NCBI GenBank assembly: GCA_014621405.1
Contig: JAANBC010000021.1
Location: 62,001 to 126,000 of the forward strand
Direction: 5' to 3'
DNA length: 64,000 bases
DNA from: Stylonectria norvegica
Taxonomy: Eukaryota; Ascomycota; Sordariomycetes; Hypocreales; Nectriaceae
Positions 43,889 through 54,900 of this stretch are shown here, piece by piece. The notes below the pieces were generated by a model that worked only from the letters and a program-made list of their open reading frames with translations, was not told where the DNA came from and searched no databases. The position numbers and the translations under genes are program-made. Within the stretch, counting starts at the first letter, position 1. Every line of letters begins with the position of its first letter.

Positions 43889-45162
43889 GGTGATGACGAC
43901 TCCCAGTCAAGGTGAGTGGTTCACCGGGGGAAATGAAGAAATAAGTGCATCCTCGAACTGGTCTTTTTAAAGGGAGAGAAGAGAGAGAAAAAAGTTTCCT
44001 TCCATTCTTTACCTTAAGGGTGGGGCAGCTTTCACGTGGTCTGTGCGCTTTGTTTTCTTTCACACTCCAGGGCTGACCCCACCAAAACGGCCGACAGAAA
44101 ACCTCACCGCCACAACGTTCCAGCTACAATATCGCCGAGTCTTTTTCACATAGCTGAGCCTCGACTTTGTGGGAATAGACTTTCGGAATTAATAGACTGA
44201 GCCTATGAGACGGCTTTGTTACTGAATTTTTGTATTGAAGTCTATCTCAGAAACGGTTATTTGGACGTCAACAGGCTAGAAGGAATCCCATCATCCAGTT
44301 TCCATATCTTCCAATAATGGTAGTTGCAGATATCAATATCAAGTTTGTCAGGCTTTGAATAGTACCTTCAGTCCCATGAAGTACATCAGCTTCGGCGTAC
44401 TCTCGATCTATTTACTTGACTGTTGATCAGAGAACAACAATGCGGATGTAGTCGAAATCATTCCAAACCTCACACATGTATGCTCCCTTTGGCGTAAAGC
44501 CACTGGGGCTTAGACTTTCACGGAACAATGCTGCATTAGAGTGCCTCTACTTGTTCCCGATGTGCCACCTCATGTTGCTTCAATACTATCAAGTAGTCTT
44601 TGAAGGTTTGTCTAGTACAAGATCCCTGCAAGTCCCTCGCGCCATGGTTCAATCTTGTCGATTCCATTAATGACGAACGTACATCTTCTCAAAGACTGAA
44701 GTCGCTTTATTGCGACCGACTCGAGACAAATCAGCGGCACGGTATCTTACGCAGTCAGCTTGAAAACTACCCAGGTTCTCGCAATCCGAAGGTTTCTAAA
44801 AGTCATATGCATCCGTATACCGGGATTCTGAACTTTCGGCCAACAACACAGTTGACAACGTATGCACAGATTCACTGAACCATACAAGAAGAGATGTGGT
44901 CCAATACGCAACCATCTCCCCACGTCCACGTGTCATGGATGGTGAATCGCTTTCGAACCAACTAAAAGGGCCTCAGCTTGTCCAACACCTTAGCAATGAT
45001 GCAAAATAGTGCCAAATACCGCGCACCTAACCAGCTGGTGCAGCATTCATAGCTTCATATCTGTCGCTGATCTGGGAAGCTGTTCCTCCCTAAATGCGCA
45101 ACGGCGGGACGTCACGGTGCTCCCAATACAAACTAAGGATGCCGTCAAAGGGTTCCCATTCA

Positions 45163-45624
45163 TCATTCCTCGTATAGTTGCGGCTGTTGCTCCGTCCAAT
45201 ATTCCCATCCGCCCTCGACTATGTACCAGGCAAAGTCATACTTTGACAGGGAAGGGTATGCATCGTTAACTCGATGCTGACGTTGGGGGTGACACGACGT
45301 GGATAAAGGAGCCGTGACTCTAACAGAGGTTACGGTCCAAGGTGCTCTCTCTATCACTAAGTCGATCATTTTGCACGCGAAAATCCAAGTCAAAGGCATG
45401 TAAGGTATTACGAAGTCCCTAGGCAACCTGATCTCAAGGTCCAGATGATAATGGTGCCGCATGACGGTGAGACGTTCCAACTTGACATGACAGGGTAAAT
45501 TTCGAGTAGTGTTGCGATTTTCATATAGGCAGAAAGTGGTCTCTGAACCAATTCCATAACTAAATCCCCAAACCTCGCCGTCATCTGAAATGAGATTTTG
45601 CCAGTAACTAGGTAGTAGAGTCAT
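45163..45624 (-). CDS. Orphan hypothetical ORF, 153 aa
   Basis: Opens with ATG at 45624 and has no stop for 153 codons. The composition is balanced, with hydrophobic and aromatic segments (GEVWGFSYGIGS, MPLTWIFACKMIDLVIERA, KYDFAWYIVEGGWEYW) and few low-complexity stretches, which is why I list it. I do not recognise it. It is flanked upstream by the AT-rich patch at 45651-45890 and may be the surviving exon of a decayed gene. Confidence 0.25.
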   Translation of the reverse strand: MTLLPSYWQNLISDDGEVWGFSYGIGSETTFCLYENRNTTRNLPCHVKLERLTVMRHHYHLDLEIRLPRDFVIPYMPLTWIFACKMIDLVIERAPWTVTSVRVTAPLSTSCHPQRQHRVNDAYPSLSKYDFAWYIVEGGWEYWTEQQPQLYEE

Positions 45625-46767
45625 GCGATGGCTAAGACCGTAAGCTTTACGTATATTTCAAAGTCTGACCGAACAACAAAGCAATAGTTACTTCATATAC
45701 TATAAATAGAGAAAAAAATGTCACTAACTTACTTTAATAAATCTTTCAGATTTATAAATAAGTGCTCGTTATGGCGCATTAGGTAGCCACCTTATAAACA
45801 AAAAAAACACCTTGTACATAAAAACTTATGTATAAGGAAAATAAGATAATGAAGAATCACCGAAATATCTGAAAAAAAGGACAAATTATCGACACGCAAT
45901 TTCTGATATACCAAAAGAACTGACGGTCTCGGATGTCACTAAGATACAGAACAACTTTATGTAACCTTTCAAATTGATATCTCCTCGAAGTAAACAGCCA
46001 ACTTGATCCGAAAGTTGGATTGTTATGAGTGAAAGGGTTTGGCATCATTGTAGACCACCCCTGAGTCTTCCAGTCCAGCGCTAAATAACATGCACTTTGT
46101 ATATTTTAATCCATGCCACAGCAACGCTCGCTTTGTCTTTGACTACCTGATTCTCTACTGGCTACATCAAAACCATGCAGCTCATTACTTTCCGTTCTCG
46201 TCTTATTAATTTGGGTCTGTTAAGTTTCTGGTTCATCTCTCAGATCCGCGAACAGTCGAAAACACACATAGGCGACTTGGGATTTCTTCCAAACCCCCGG
46301 GACTCCTAGCATAGATGTTTACCAAGTTGCTGTATCATCCTGCAATGATTATCCTCCAGCGGCTTCTTTAGGCAGGTTTGTGAGGTTAAAGTAGGCGGGG
46401 CGACAAACCTTGCGTCCATGGTCAATGGAAAGTGATTGTAGTGCTTTGGAATGACCCTCACAGAGAGACGGGTCCGACATGGGACAGAGTAACTTCATAT
46501 ACCAGGAGCACGATGATGGATAAGCTTATATGCGGAGTATACGGCGTATATATTCGGGACGTGTTAGTTATAAATATCTCCTTGAGTATCAGCATTTGTC
46601 GAATGGAATATCTGCAAGTCAAGTTGATCTGACGGGGTTCTCTACATGAGGGGTGAGTTGAGTCTCGTAAGTCACATCGAACTATAGAAGTTCGAAGTCC
46701 GCATGTTCTTTAGGCAAAGTCATCTCAGTAGAGAGTGCCTGACTTTGTGTCACTTCCCTAATCAAGG

Positions 46768-47070
46768 CTATATTAAATCAATCATTGCACACGCAGTTCT
46801 TGTTGCCGAAGAAGGGGTTTCTTGAGGTATGCTTTCAACACATTGACAATAGGCTTCACAGTCGGGAAGTGCTCTCTTGAGGTTGAGGAGCATCATTGAA
46901 CTACACGGTTGCTCGGTACTACAATTATCGGGCGCTTTCTGAGTCTTCAAAACTCTTGTCGAAGGGCAAAGTTGTTCGCCGTATGATCTCACGTCGTTTG
47001 CAATCTTGCATCGGGCGTAACATTGGAAGGGGGTTTCAACAACAGGAGACTGTACTATGAGTCTAAACAT
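46768..47070 (-). CDS. Cysteine-rich orphan ORF, 100 aa
   Basis: ATG at 47070, stop at 46768. Nine cysteines are spread across the ORF (CYARCKIA, QLCPS, NCSTEQPC, DCEAYCQC, TAC), a pattern common in small secreted fungal proteins. No signal peptide is visible at this start, so either an upstream exon is missing, the gene is a remnant, or the frame is chance. An AG acceptor-like site at 47049-47050, just inside the ORF, would allow an upstream exon. Function unknown. Confidence 0.25.
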   Translation of the reverse strand: MFRLIVQSPVVETPFQCYARCKIANDVRSYGEQLCPSTRVLKTQKAPDNCSTEQPCSSMMLLNLKRALPDCEAYCQCVESIPQETPSSATRTACAMIDLI

Positions 47071-47508
47071 GCACAGTTCATCGGTTCAACAGTTACGGGC
47101 AAATCAAGTATCGTTCCCTTTGTCTAACGCGTGCAGTTTAGCATTCTCGACGCCCATGGTCTAACTTGAGCGGAAGGCATGTGGTAAACCGGGAAGCCAA
47201 AATATAGGTATAGACAGGCTCTCACTTCCAACGGGCGTCCTAAACCCTCTTATTGCCCAGTCAGACTTCGCTACGTTTGTTGAAGAAGTCCCCTCTTATT
47301 GCGACGTAACTCCATCTTGATGCTTCGGTTTTATACGCTTTTTGTGGCAGTCGTCTCATAGTGGTTCTGTAGTCATCGCAATTTGACAAAACATCTGACT
47401 CGGCCCCAGGATCTGCAAGCTACCAACACTAACGCCGAAGAGTGCATCATAATCTCGTTACAAAAGGACACCACCACTAATCACAGTGATCCAACTAGCT
47501 GCAATGAT

Positions 47509-47725
47509 TCAATCGTCACTATCATAGTCATCGCCGTGGTCGTCATCGCCGTGGCCATCTTCGCCGTAGCCGCTATATCTGTTCTTAGCGAGGCCGTCGC
47601 TGTAGCCGTCGGAGCTACTGTGGCTATCTCACTTTGTAGCTGCTATCGCTGGGGTGACTGCGATGGAGAGTCTTCTTATATTCATAGCTGCCGTAGCTGC
47701 TATGGGCGTCGTAATCTTCGGGCCT
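47509..47725 (-). pseudogene. Possible frame-shifted remnant of a Tyr/Ser/Asp-rich protein
   Basis: On the minus strand, a segment beginning after a CATAG acceptor-like site reads RPEDYDAHSSYGSYEYKKTL and on to HPSDSSYKV, then meets TAG. A one-base slip restores DSHSSSDGYSDGLAKNRYSG followed by an Asp/Gly/His-rich ending at a stop at 47509. Similar composition on both sides of the slip suggests one broken frame. The plus strand here reads as a Val/Ala/Cys sequence without an ATG. Low confidence because the DNA is itself repetitive. Confidence 0.22.
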
Positions 47726-47842
47726 CTATGGCTGTCAGGGGTTTTGGGACGATCTCGCAGGTAGTATACAAGCTGCTGTGACCGACATAAGTTGATTGAA
47801 GCTGACCTTCCTCTGTTCTCGTCAGTTTAGGCTGTTTATGGA

Positions 47843-47902
47843 GCTGCTAAAGAGGATGCTAAACGGGCTGCTAAACGGGCTGCTAATCGGGCTGCTGATC
47901 GG
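47843..47902. repeat. 12-bp tandem repeat, about 4-5 copies
   Basis: Unit GCTGCTAAACGG, with copies varying at AAA/AAT/GAT. It is open in more than one frame: as Ala-Ala-Lys-Arg repeats in one plus frame, and as Gly-Leu-Leu-Asn/Ile repeats in another that starts with ATG at 47838 and runs 58 codons to 48014. Confidence 0.75.
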
Positions 47903-48220
47903 GATATGGTTGCTTGGCAGGGCAGTGACCTCGCAGATGCATGAAAAGCTAGGTACTGGGCGGGAAGGTCTGATTGCAACGATTGCAGCTTACACAGGCA
48001 ATGCGCACAGTTAGTTGCAGAGGCCCGGCTGCAAGGGAATCAAACGAGGGCCCAGGCTCATTAAGACGAAGGTTGAAGGCAGACTGAGAACATCGCATTG
48101 ATACGTATGTGAAGCTTGTCGCAGCTTTCCGGCGGAATTCATTGATACTCCGTACATGGCCCTCCCCATTGTACCGTCGATAGTCAGGCCGCACCGAGCG
48201 TCACCCCATAGGCTTGCTCG

Positions 48221-48975
48221 TTATTGAGTCTTGAAGAGAAGGATAGCACAGTGCCCCAGGTAAAAGTAAATAAAGTGCTTCGTCTCTGTGCCACGTCCAA
48301 TTTTGTCAGCATATTCTAGGCAACGCGGAACGCCACAGGCAGGGGACTGGTGAGCAATTGGTCATCGCCAGAGGCGAGTGAAGCACAAGAACATACCGTG
48401 GGTCACGAAGCTACCAAAATTCCGACCAACGATGCAGTGCCAGGTAGGTCCCTTTCGTTCGTCAAACTGGCGAGAAAGGTCAGATGGGGGGGACATCCAG
48501 CAAGACATTTATAGCCCAGGGTTGGGAGGGGGCGCTAACCGTGCGCTTGATGTGCTGTGCAATATCCTGTCCATCATGTAAGTAAGCGAACTGAGCTTCT
48601 CGTGGCACCAGTCACGTCTGGGCCACCTGGAGGCTTTGCAGGCGAACCTTTTCGATGGTGAACTTGGACATGGCTTCCTGCGCTGCAGCCTTGTGCGTCA
48701 GCCTTGTGTCTTTTCCCTGCCGTGAACGCTGCCCGAAAAAGACGTACCGACTTCGATCGACTCCTGTTGCAGGTCGTCTGTCTGTATGTTGTGCAAGATA
48801 TCCTTGGTCAGCGGGCGGGTCTTGGACCGTGGCGGGTGCACCTCACCATGTCGGCGGACTTGATCTGGGCTGGAATAGGATGCTGTTAGTAAGGGTCCGT
48901 CTGGGGAACGAGGTTGGTTGACCTACCTTCAAGCTTCTCCCGCGGGGCGGAGGGGGTCTCCTGCTTATCTGCCAT
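48221..48975 (-). CDS. DYN2: Dynein light chain LC8 (DYNLL type), seven exons
   Basis: Small hub protein of cytoplasmic dynein and many other complexes; it forms a dimer that clamps short linear motifs. Exons 48975-48927, 48869-48847, 48781-48748, 48682-48648, 48566-48540, 48466-48397 and 48285-48221 sum to 101 codons (100 aa). All introns are GT-AG (donors GTAGGT, GTGAGG, GTACGT, GTTCGC, GTTAGC, GTATGT), and intron 1 has a TACTAAC branch point. The joined protein has the invariant LC8 features: AQIKSADM near residue 17, KFTIEKDIAQHIKR near 42-55, GPTWHCIVGRNFGSFVTHET near 62-81 and HFIYFYLG near 83-90, ending LLFKTQ. Exons 2-5 are 23-35 nt, so no single frame is long. Expect it to be essential for nuclear and organelle transport in hyphae, as in other filamentous fungi. 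Confidence 0.93.
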
Positions 48976-51900
48976 CGTGAAAGTGTGTGTGGTTCGTAAG
49001 AATCATAGGTCGTGAAGTTATGTCTAAGAAGTCGAGCGGCGGTCGCAAAGCAACGCGTGAGGTGGGTTGTTGTGGTTGAAAGGTGATTGACTGCCTTAGT
49101 CATCTTTAGGATCTGCGATAGCGGTGTTAACCTGGACCTCTGCTAACCCTAGAGTGATCGCCACTATTTCAATCCTAAAACTTAAGTTAGAGTATCTATT
49201 CATTAATTATATAAAACATTACTCAAAATCACTTTAAGCTTCACTTAATACCTTATTCATCTTTATAACACATCTATATATAGATATACTTATATATACT
49301 GTCACGTCAGAGGCAGCCTTTAGTAAAGAAGCCGGGTGAGATCAGCTCGACTACGAGATGCTGTAGACGAATTGCTACGAGGCTTCCATGGTTGTTGGCG
49401 TGTCTTAAGAAGGGGCATCCATTTACGTACTCATCGACCGGGGTTTGACCGAGACTGTTCATATTGCCCTCGGGCATCTCGCCGCATTGCCTACCATGTT
49501 TGGCGACATTTATTTCTGCACCCATCCTGGGGTTCCGCAGGCGAGACAAACCATGCCTCGTTTTCCAGCTGCCCAGCCACCCATTTGGCAAGACATGACC
49601 TCAAAAAGGTCGAGGCTATTGGGCAGCGTTACACGGACACGGCGAGACATGCACAATGCGTGCTGGACGGGCACTAACGGAAGAGTAAGTCGTGCAACCA
49701 ACCAACAGACGTGCCACGACAAAACACCTCTCCCGAAAAGGGTAAATTAACCTCGGAGACGATTGGTGACCAGAGCGGCTTTTACTATGAAGGGGGGTTT
49801 CGGACGATGGACGTTCGGCCGTCAGGATCTCCAGTATTACTAGTTCGGGCGGGCTGGAGGAGCGGGACACCACCCCGCTTTTTGGCGTCCCGAATCAGGC
49901 CCACGACGCTTCCTCGCATGTGGAGGCGGAGTTTATGGCGGGCTCTGGTGGGTTTGGCATAGGCGACGGAGATGGAGATTGGGATGCGGCGGAGTGAGAC
50001 GCAAGATGGAGGATGAAGAGCAGAAGCGCTAAATAGGAAGAAGACGATTCGGCACTTTCGACTAAGACCCCTAGACAAGGCTGTCAACCAAGTATCAAGA
50101 GGTGGGATATTGAAAGAAACGAGAGCTGAGGCGGAGAGTCGATCGACAGCACCAGCTGTAGACGTTCCCGAACGTGGGGAACCAGACCCGAGAGGGTTTC
50201 GCCCGCAGCGCCGTCGACTTCTGCAGGTCGATGCATGCTAGGAGGACTAGAAGACTGCTGCATCGGCCAAAGTCGAGCACGAATCGTTCTTGAGTGTCAC
50301 CGTTGATGCCGGCGCTCCATCTACAAGACCAATAGATTCGGCGCTAGACATGGATCGACCCTTTCGGCTTCCGTGGACTCTTGTCTGCACGGGGCTGGAC
50401 TGGGCTGGACTGGGATTTGTTGGCCTCTCTCCCCAAGCTGCGGGACTGAGCGATCTGGACTTCTCTGCTGATCGGTCTGACTCCTTTGCTGTATTAGCCT
50501 CAGCGATTGATGTCGGCCAGTACCGTTGAAAGCTGTGGTTCCCTTGCGTAACACACTCATTCAGCATCATCTTGTACGATGTAAAGTCTGGTTCCTTGGT
50601 CCACTGTCCCCTATGATCGCCAAGCGCCGCCCAAGGGACTCGTGGCCGGGGATAGCGATGGCTTGGGGGGGCTGTCAAGCATGACATGGCATGGCGTCGT
50701 GGCAAGGACGAACATGGGGTTGCCGTCTGACTGGCAGTGATTGCTGAGGGTAGCGTGGAACTTGGAGCGTGGAGCGTGGAGCTGCGTGCTTCCCTCCGCG
50801 CTGGCGCCTGGCCTGATTGGTATGACTTGCAGCGGGCCTATCCGATGGACGAATATTGCATGTACTGTAGGTACATGAACATACATGTATGGTCATTGAA
50901 GGGGTGGGATGAGTATCCTCACTTCCTATCGGAGTATACGGCGCTCAGGAATATAGAGTGCCTCGAATTGCTAAGTAGCGAAGCAAGAGGTCGACTTTTG
51001 AGACAATTTGCCTTCCATCTCAGGCTAAGGCGGCCGATTTTGGCTGACCGAAATGAGAACAAACGACCCGGGAGAGATTGCCGAGGCCTAGTAATGTCAC
51101 TGCACCAAGATGATGCTGAAAATGGCTGATGGATCAAGATGATGACTGATTCGGGCCTTTGTTGTCGCTGATATGCAGGTCGTGAGACTTCGACTTCGAC
51201 CTGCGTAAATCGTGCAGGTCTTGTATCACCAAGACCCATAAATCCTAGAGGAAGAACACTGAATAGAAATCGTCTGCTGCTCGATTCAGCGGTGCACCGT
51301 CCGTCCGAATTGCTTGGTGCGATTCTCCTTGCATGGAGCCGTTCCATAATGCGCTTCTCTATTAAAGTACGTTGTTTTAGCCCCTGTAGGTTCTCCGAGT
51401 TCGCACGCGGCAGACCCCTTATTAGTTCATACGCACCCTTCCTCTTTGATAGTCCAGGGTGAGGCAATATCTCATGGACGAGACTTACTTTTTTGTTGCC
51501 ATAGGGAATGAACTTCTGCCCTTTGGCGTCATCGAGCTGGGAATTGCTAGATGAAGCAGTCATCTGTCCGAAGTAGGACATGCACCTGATTGCCGTCGTC
51601 ACAATGGCACCGCCAGTCTGGGTGCTCTCATCCAAGAAAGCCGTTGGCGGATGCTAGGGAAACCTTCCCGCCGCCCGCACCATCCCATCTTAGTTTGCTA
51701 GGTTCTACGCTGTTGAACAGCAGCTTGAGCTCATCTTCTAGTAATTAGGGTCCTGACCCTTGCGCCCGCGTGGCCGGGTGGCATAGATCTATGGTGAACG
51801 AACGGTGCGGTGAAATGAATATAGAACGCTGCTGTACCTTTTGCGATCGGATGTTTGGGCCTGGGTACTGCTGGCGAGGGGTTGCCGTTAAGAAGGGTTG

Positions 51901-54900
51901 ACGTTAAATAATTGTCGTAATTTGCTCTGAAGATTTGGTTCTGAGGCTACCTTTGCCAGGGAATCGATGATGCATGACCTCCGTGCTGCATCCAATGTAC
52001 CGGCGGTACCACGTACCTGGCTGGCTGTGCTGCAGAACTGCAGCAGTCAGACATTCTGGTTGGAGATTCTCGACCGAATGGTTGGGCGTTCCGACCAGCC
52101 CTACCTACATCCATGGAAGCTTACCTACTACGACTACGGGTAGCGGCAGCTCGGCAGCCAGAGGCATGGACTGGTCTGTATTCGAAATTCGTACTCTGTA
52201 CCCTGGCGAAGTAATCAACCTGAGAGGTTCAAAGGATTTCCATGTCATTTGCCGATCAGGGGAATGAGCCTGATTAGACTCGATCTCCGCCTAACAATTG
52301 GTTTCGTCTGGAATTGGCGCGGAGGAATAAGCCTCGACGTCTCTACCTCCACTGGATGATCCCGCAACTTCAAACACGGGTGTTTGAGGCCATTCGCCGC
52401 CGCCAGTACGAGGCCCGAGTGGGGTGTCCGAATCCCACCAGGTGAATCTTGACTCTTTTAGTGGATGCAGCCTGTGAGGTGAGATACTTTGGGTCTTGCT
52501 GACAAGGGCGGGCCCGCCTGTGTCTCTGGGTGTCTCTCTTTTACGGTGTTCATGTCGGCCATGGCCGCCGAAGAGTGGATATCAACCGCAATTGAGCGGC
52601 AGGCTTCCTAGTTGATGCAGCGGCACGTTCAACCGCGGCTCCTACCGTCGCTCTTTTCATATTGATTCTGCTCTTCGTTGGGTTGGGGTTAACGTCGTGC
52701 ACATGACAGCCTTTGGAGTCCTTTCTCCATGGGTGACTAGTAGACCGTGGGGGACCTTCTGGCGGTCTGTCAGTGCCCGCCTCTAGTTAAGGCCGATCCG
52801 GCTGGGTTCGGCACGGTGCCCTTCGTGGCATCACCTCCAAAGTGCTGGTGTCTGTCTTGGATGGCCGACGTGCAGCTGGACGGGGCCGGAGGCAACGACA
52901 GGTGACCGGGAGAGCGCCACGACCGGCCGCTTTGCTTCGTTGTCGATCAGGCACGCCCCCTCCCGGTCGTGAAGAAGTGAAAAAGATATGCTGGCCGCCT
53001 GCGTGTCACTGCGTCTCTTGCTCTGGAGTCACGCCCCAGTCGACCGTACAAACACACTTGTACATTACTTTGTCCTTGGACCCTCAGTGACCTGAAGACA
53101 GGGCAATCCCCCAAAGGGGACAATCCCAAAAGGGGGCATGATGATGAAATGCCCCGTGCAAAACACCCAAATCGCAATACTTCCGAGTTTGGCAGCAGCA
53201 TGTAAGCCACCTCTTCGTGCCAGTGTCGCCTGCGTAATTGACGACAAGCCCATCGAGAGGAGCAGTCGGTGATGTCAGCGAAGCGGGAGAGTCGTGTGCC
53301 ACTCGTCAAGGCGCTCGCCGTGACTCCGGTCAGCGGCCTTCCAAGGCGCAGGCGGAGGTACCGACCAGGGGGTGCCGCGGGCAAAGCCAATTGACCCGGC
53401 GGATCCAATCCAGCAGCAGGGACTCGGGTACGTACATATCGACCACCCGTTCCATCCATTCCAGTGACCAGTAGTGGATGGGTGATTGGTGGTGGGCGGT
53501 GGCCGCATGGTGAGCCGTTCTAATCTGACGACCAGCCTGTGACGCCGACGGCACATTGAAGTTGGCAAGGCGTCAAGTCCAACAACAGTCTTGGGTCAGC
53601 GACGGGAACTGCGTCCGTAGAGTCCAGGCCTCCGTGTTGTGATGCCGCAAAGTACGATGAGGTCTGTCAATGGCTGGCAATTCCACCACCCGCTGCCCTG
53701 CGGCATGTGGAGCCAGCCTCCCTCCCTCTTGATCTGTACCTTTGTGGATAAGTATTGATGGTTTGCGGTGGATTGGTCTGGCCATGTAGTATAGAGACTT
53801 CGTACTGTGCCTGCTAATATGCGATTGAAGTACCGACCTGCGTCGTGCTAGAAAGTCTTCTCTCTTCCCTTCTCTGCTCGACCCTCCTCTTCTGTCTGCT
53901 TAAAAATCCAGCTGTGAGATCGGGCAATTCTGGAATAGTACGAGTACTGTACATACGTATCCCACGCTCCACAGTGGGAGAGAATCCGTTGGTGGCCGAT
54001 TGGAAGAGACGGCTCTTTAGAGTGCCAAGGAGCCGGGGTACTGATGAGCTAGGGTGCTGGGGGTAATGGGATGCGCTATTGCTGGCATCAACATGAGTTT
54101 CGGCGTAGCGTCTTCTGGTTCATTAGCATTTATTAGGTACGCAAGTACGGTCCGAAGACAGTCGAGGCCGTCTCATGGAAAGGGCGGCGAGTTGCGGCCG
54201 AGGGAGGGCAGCTTGGCAGCAGGCAGAGGAAGCCATCGTATGCCCGTCTCGTGCTGTGTTACCTTTATGTTGGTCTACTTCGCACTTCGTATACAGGGTC
54301 GTCTCGTTCAAGGAACTGCGAAGACGCAAGATCCGCCGCAAAGCTCAGCAAAGTCTCTCGAGGCGGCTGGTCCCTCGTCCTCCATTCCGGGGCCATTGGC
54401 ACTGTTGCTGTGTCACTTCCGTGGTCGCTGCGGCGGTCGCTTCATGGCTGCGTTGCTGTCTCGCCATGGGTCCGTAGTCCCCGTAGTCATTCACTAGCTC
54501 GACCTGCCCGCTGGATCCAGCCCGTGCTCTGCCCTGGACTGTCAGTCTCGTCTCAATAACAACGTGGGCGTCTATTCGTAGAATGGTTAATAGTAATACC
54601 AGCCGAGGATATTGCCGGATGAACAGTACCTTACTTAGCAACGTCCAAGGTTTGGTCCTGGCGCAAATAGAGTTGGCAACGTGAAGCAGCGGGATGGTAA
54701 CCTCCCGACAATTTCCCGCTCAGAGGAGCAGCGAGGGCCACGATGGCGACTGCCCGGCGAACGACACGGCAACGTACGAAGTATTGTTACACCCGCCTGC
54801 TGCTGCTTTGTTGCCCAATGAATCCTCCAAGTTTGAGAAGAGAGTACTTGTACTTACGGTAAAGAGTAAAGTCTAGAGTCAGAGGTAGCGGCGCCGTATC

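Larger units (their letters stand above)
43889..48220. other. 4.3-kb gene-poor region with orphan fragments
   Basis: The first 300 bp should be the MRD1 promoter. The remainder has lower GC, with an especially AT-rich patch at about 45651-45890. Only weak candidates are present, listed separately (45163-45624, 46768-47070, 47509-47725, 47843-47902). An ATG-led 63-codon minus frame at 45857-46048 (with SWLFTSRRYQFERLHKVVLY) could be an older upstream exon of the 45163-45624 frame, but no convincing intron joins them. Confidence 0.4.

Noticed and set aside
47383..47781. 132-codon plus frame with a Val/Ala hydrophobic stretch
   Set aside because: Begins with TTG; the hydrophobic stretch comes from a degenerate GCCGTGGTC-type repeat; the minus strand gives a more protein-like reading.
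50247..50705. Minus-strand frame of 152 codons with ATG at 50687
   Set aside because: Partly plausible composition, but a plus-strand frame covers much of it, no domain is seen and no splice signals support it.
51974..52450. ATG-led plus frame at 51974-52267 followed by another open stretch to 52443
   Set aside because: The two could not be joined by a sensible intron and neither resembles a known family.
52947..53459. 170-codon minus frame with ATG
   Set aside because: Low-information Arg/Leu/Ser composition in GC-rich DNA, several overlapping frames, no domain.
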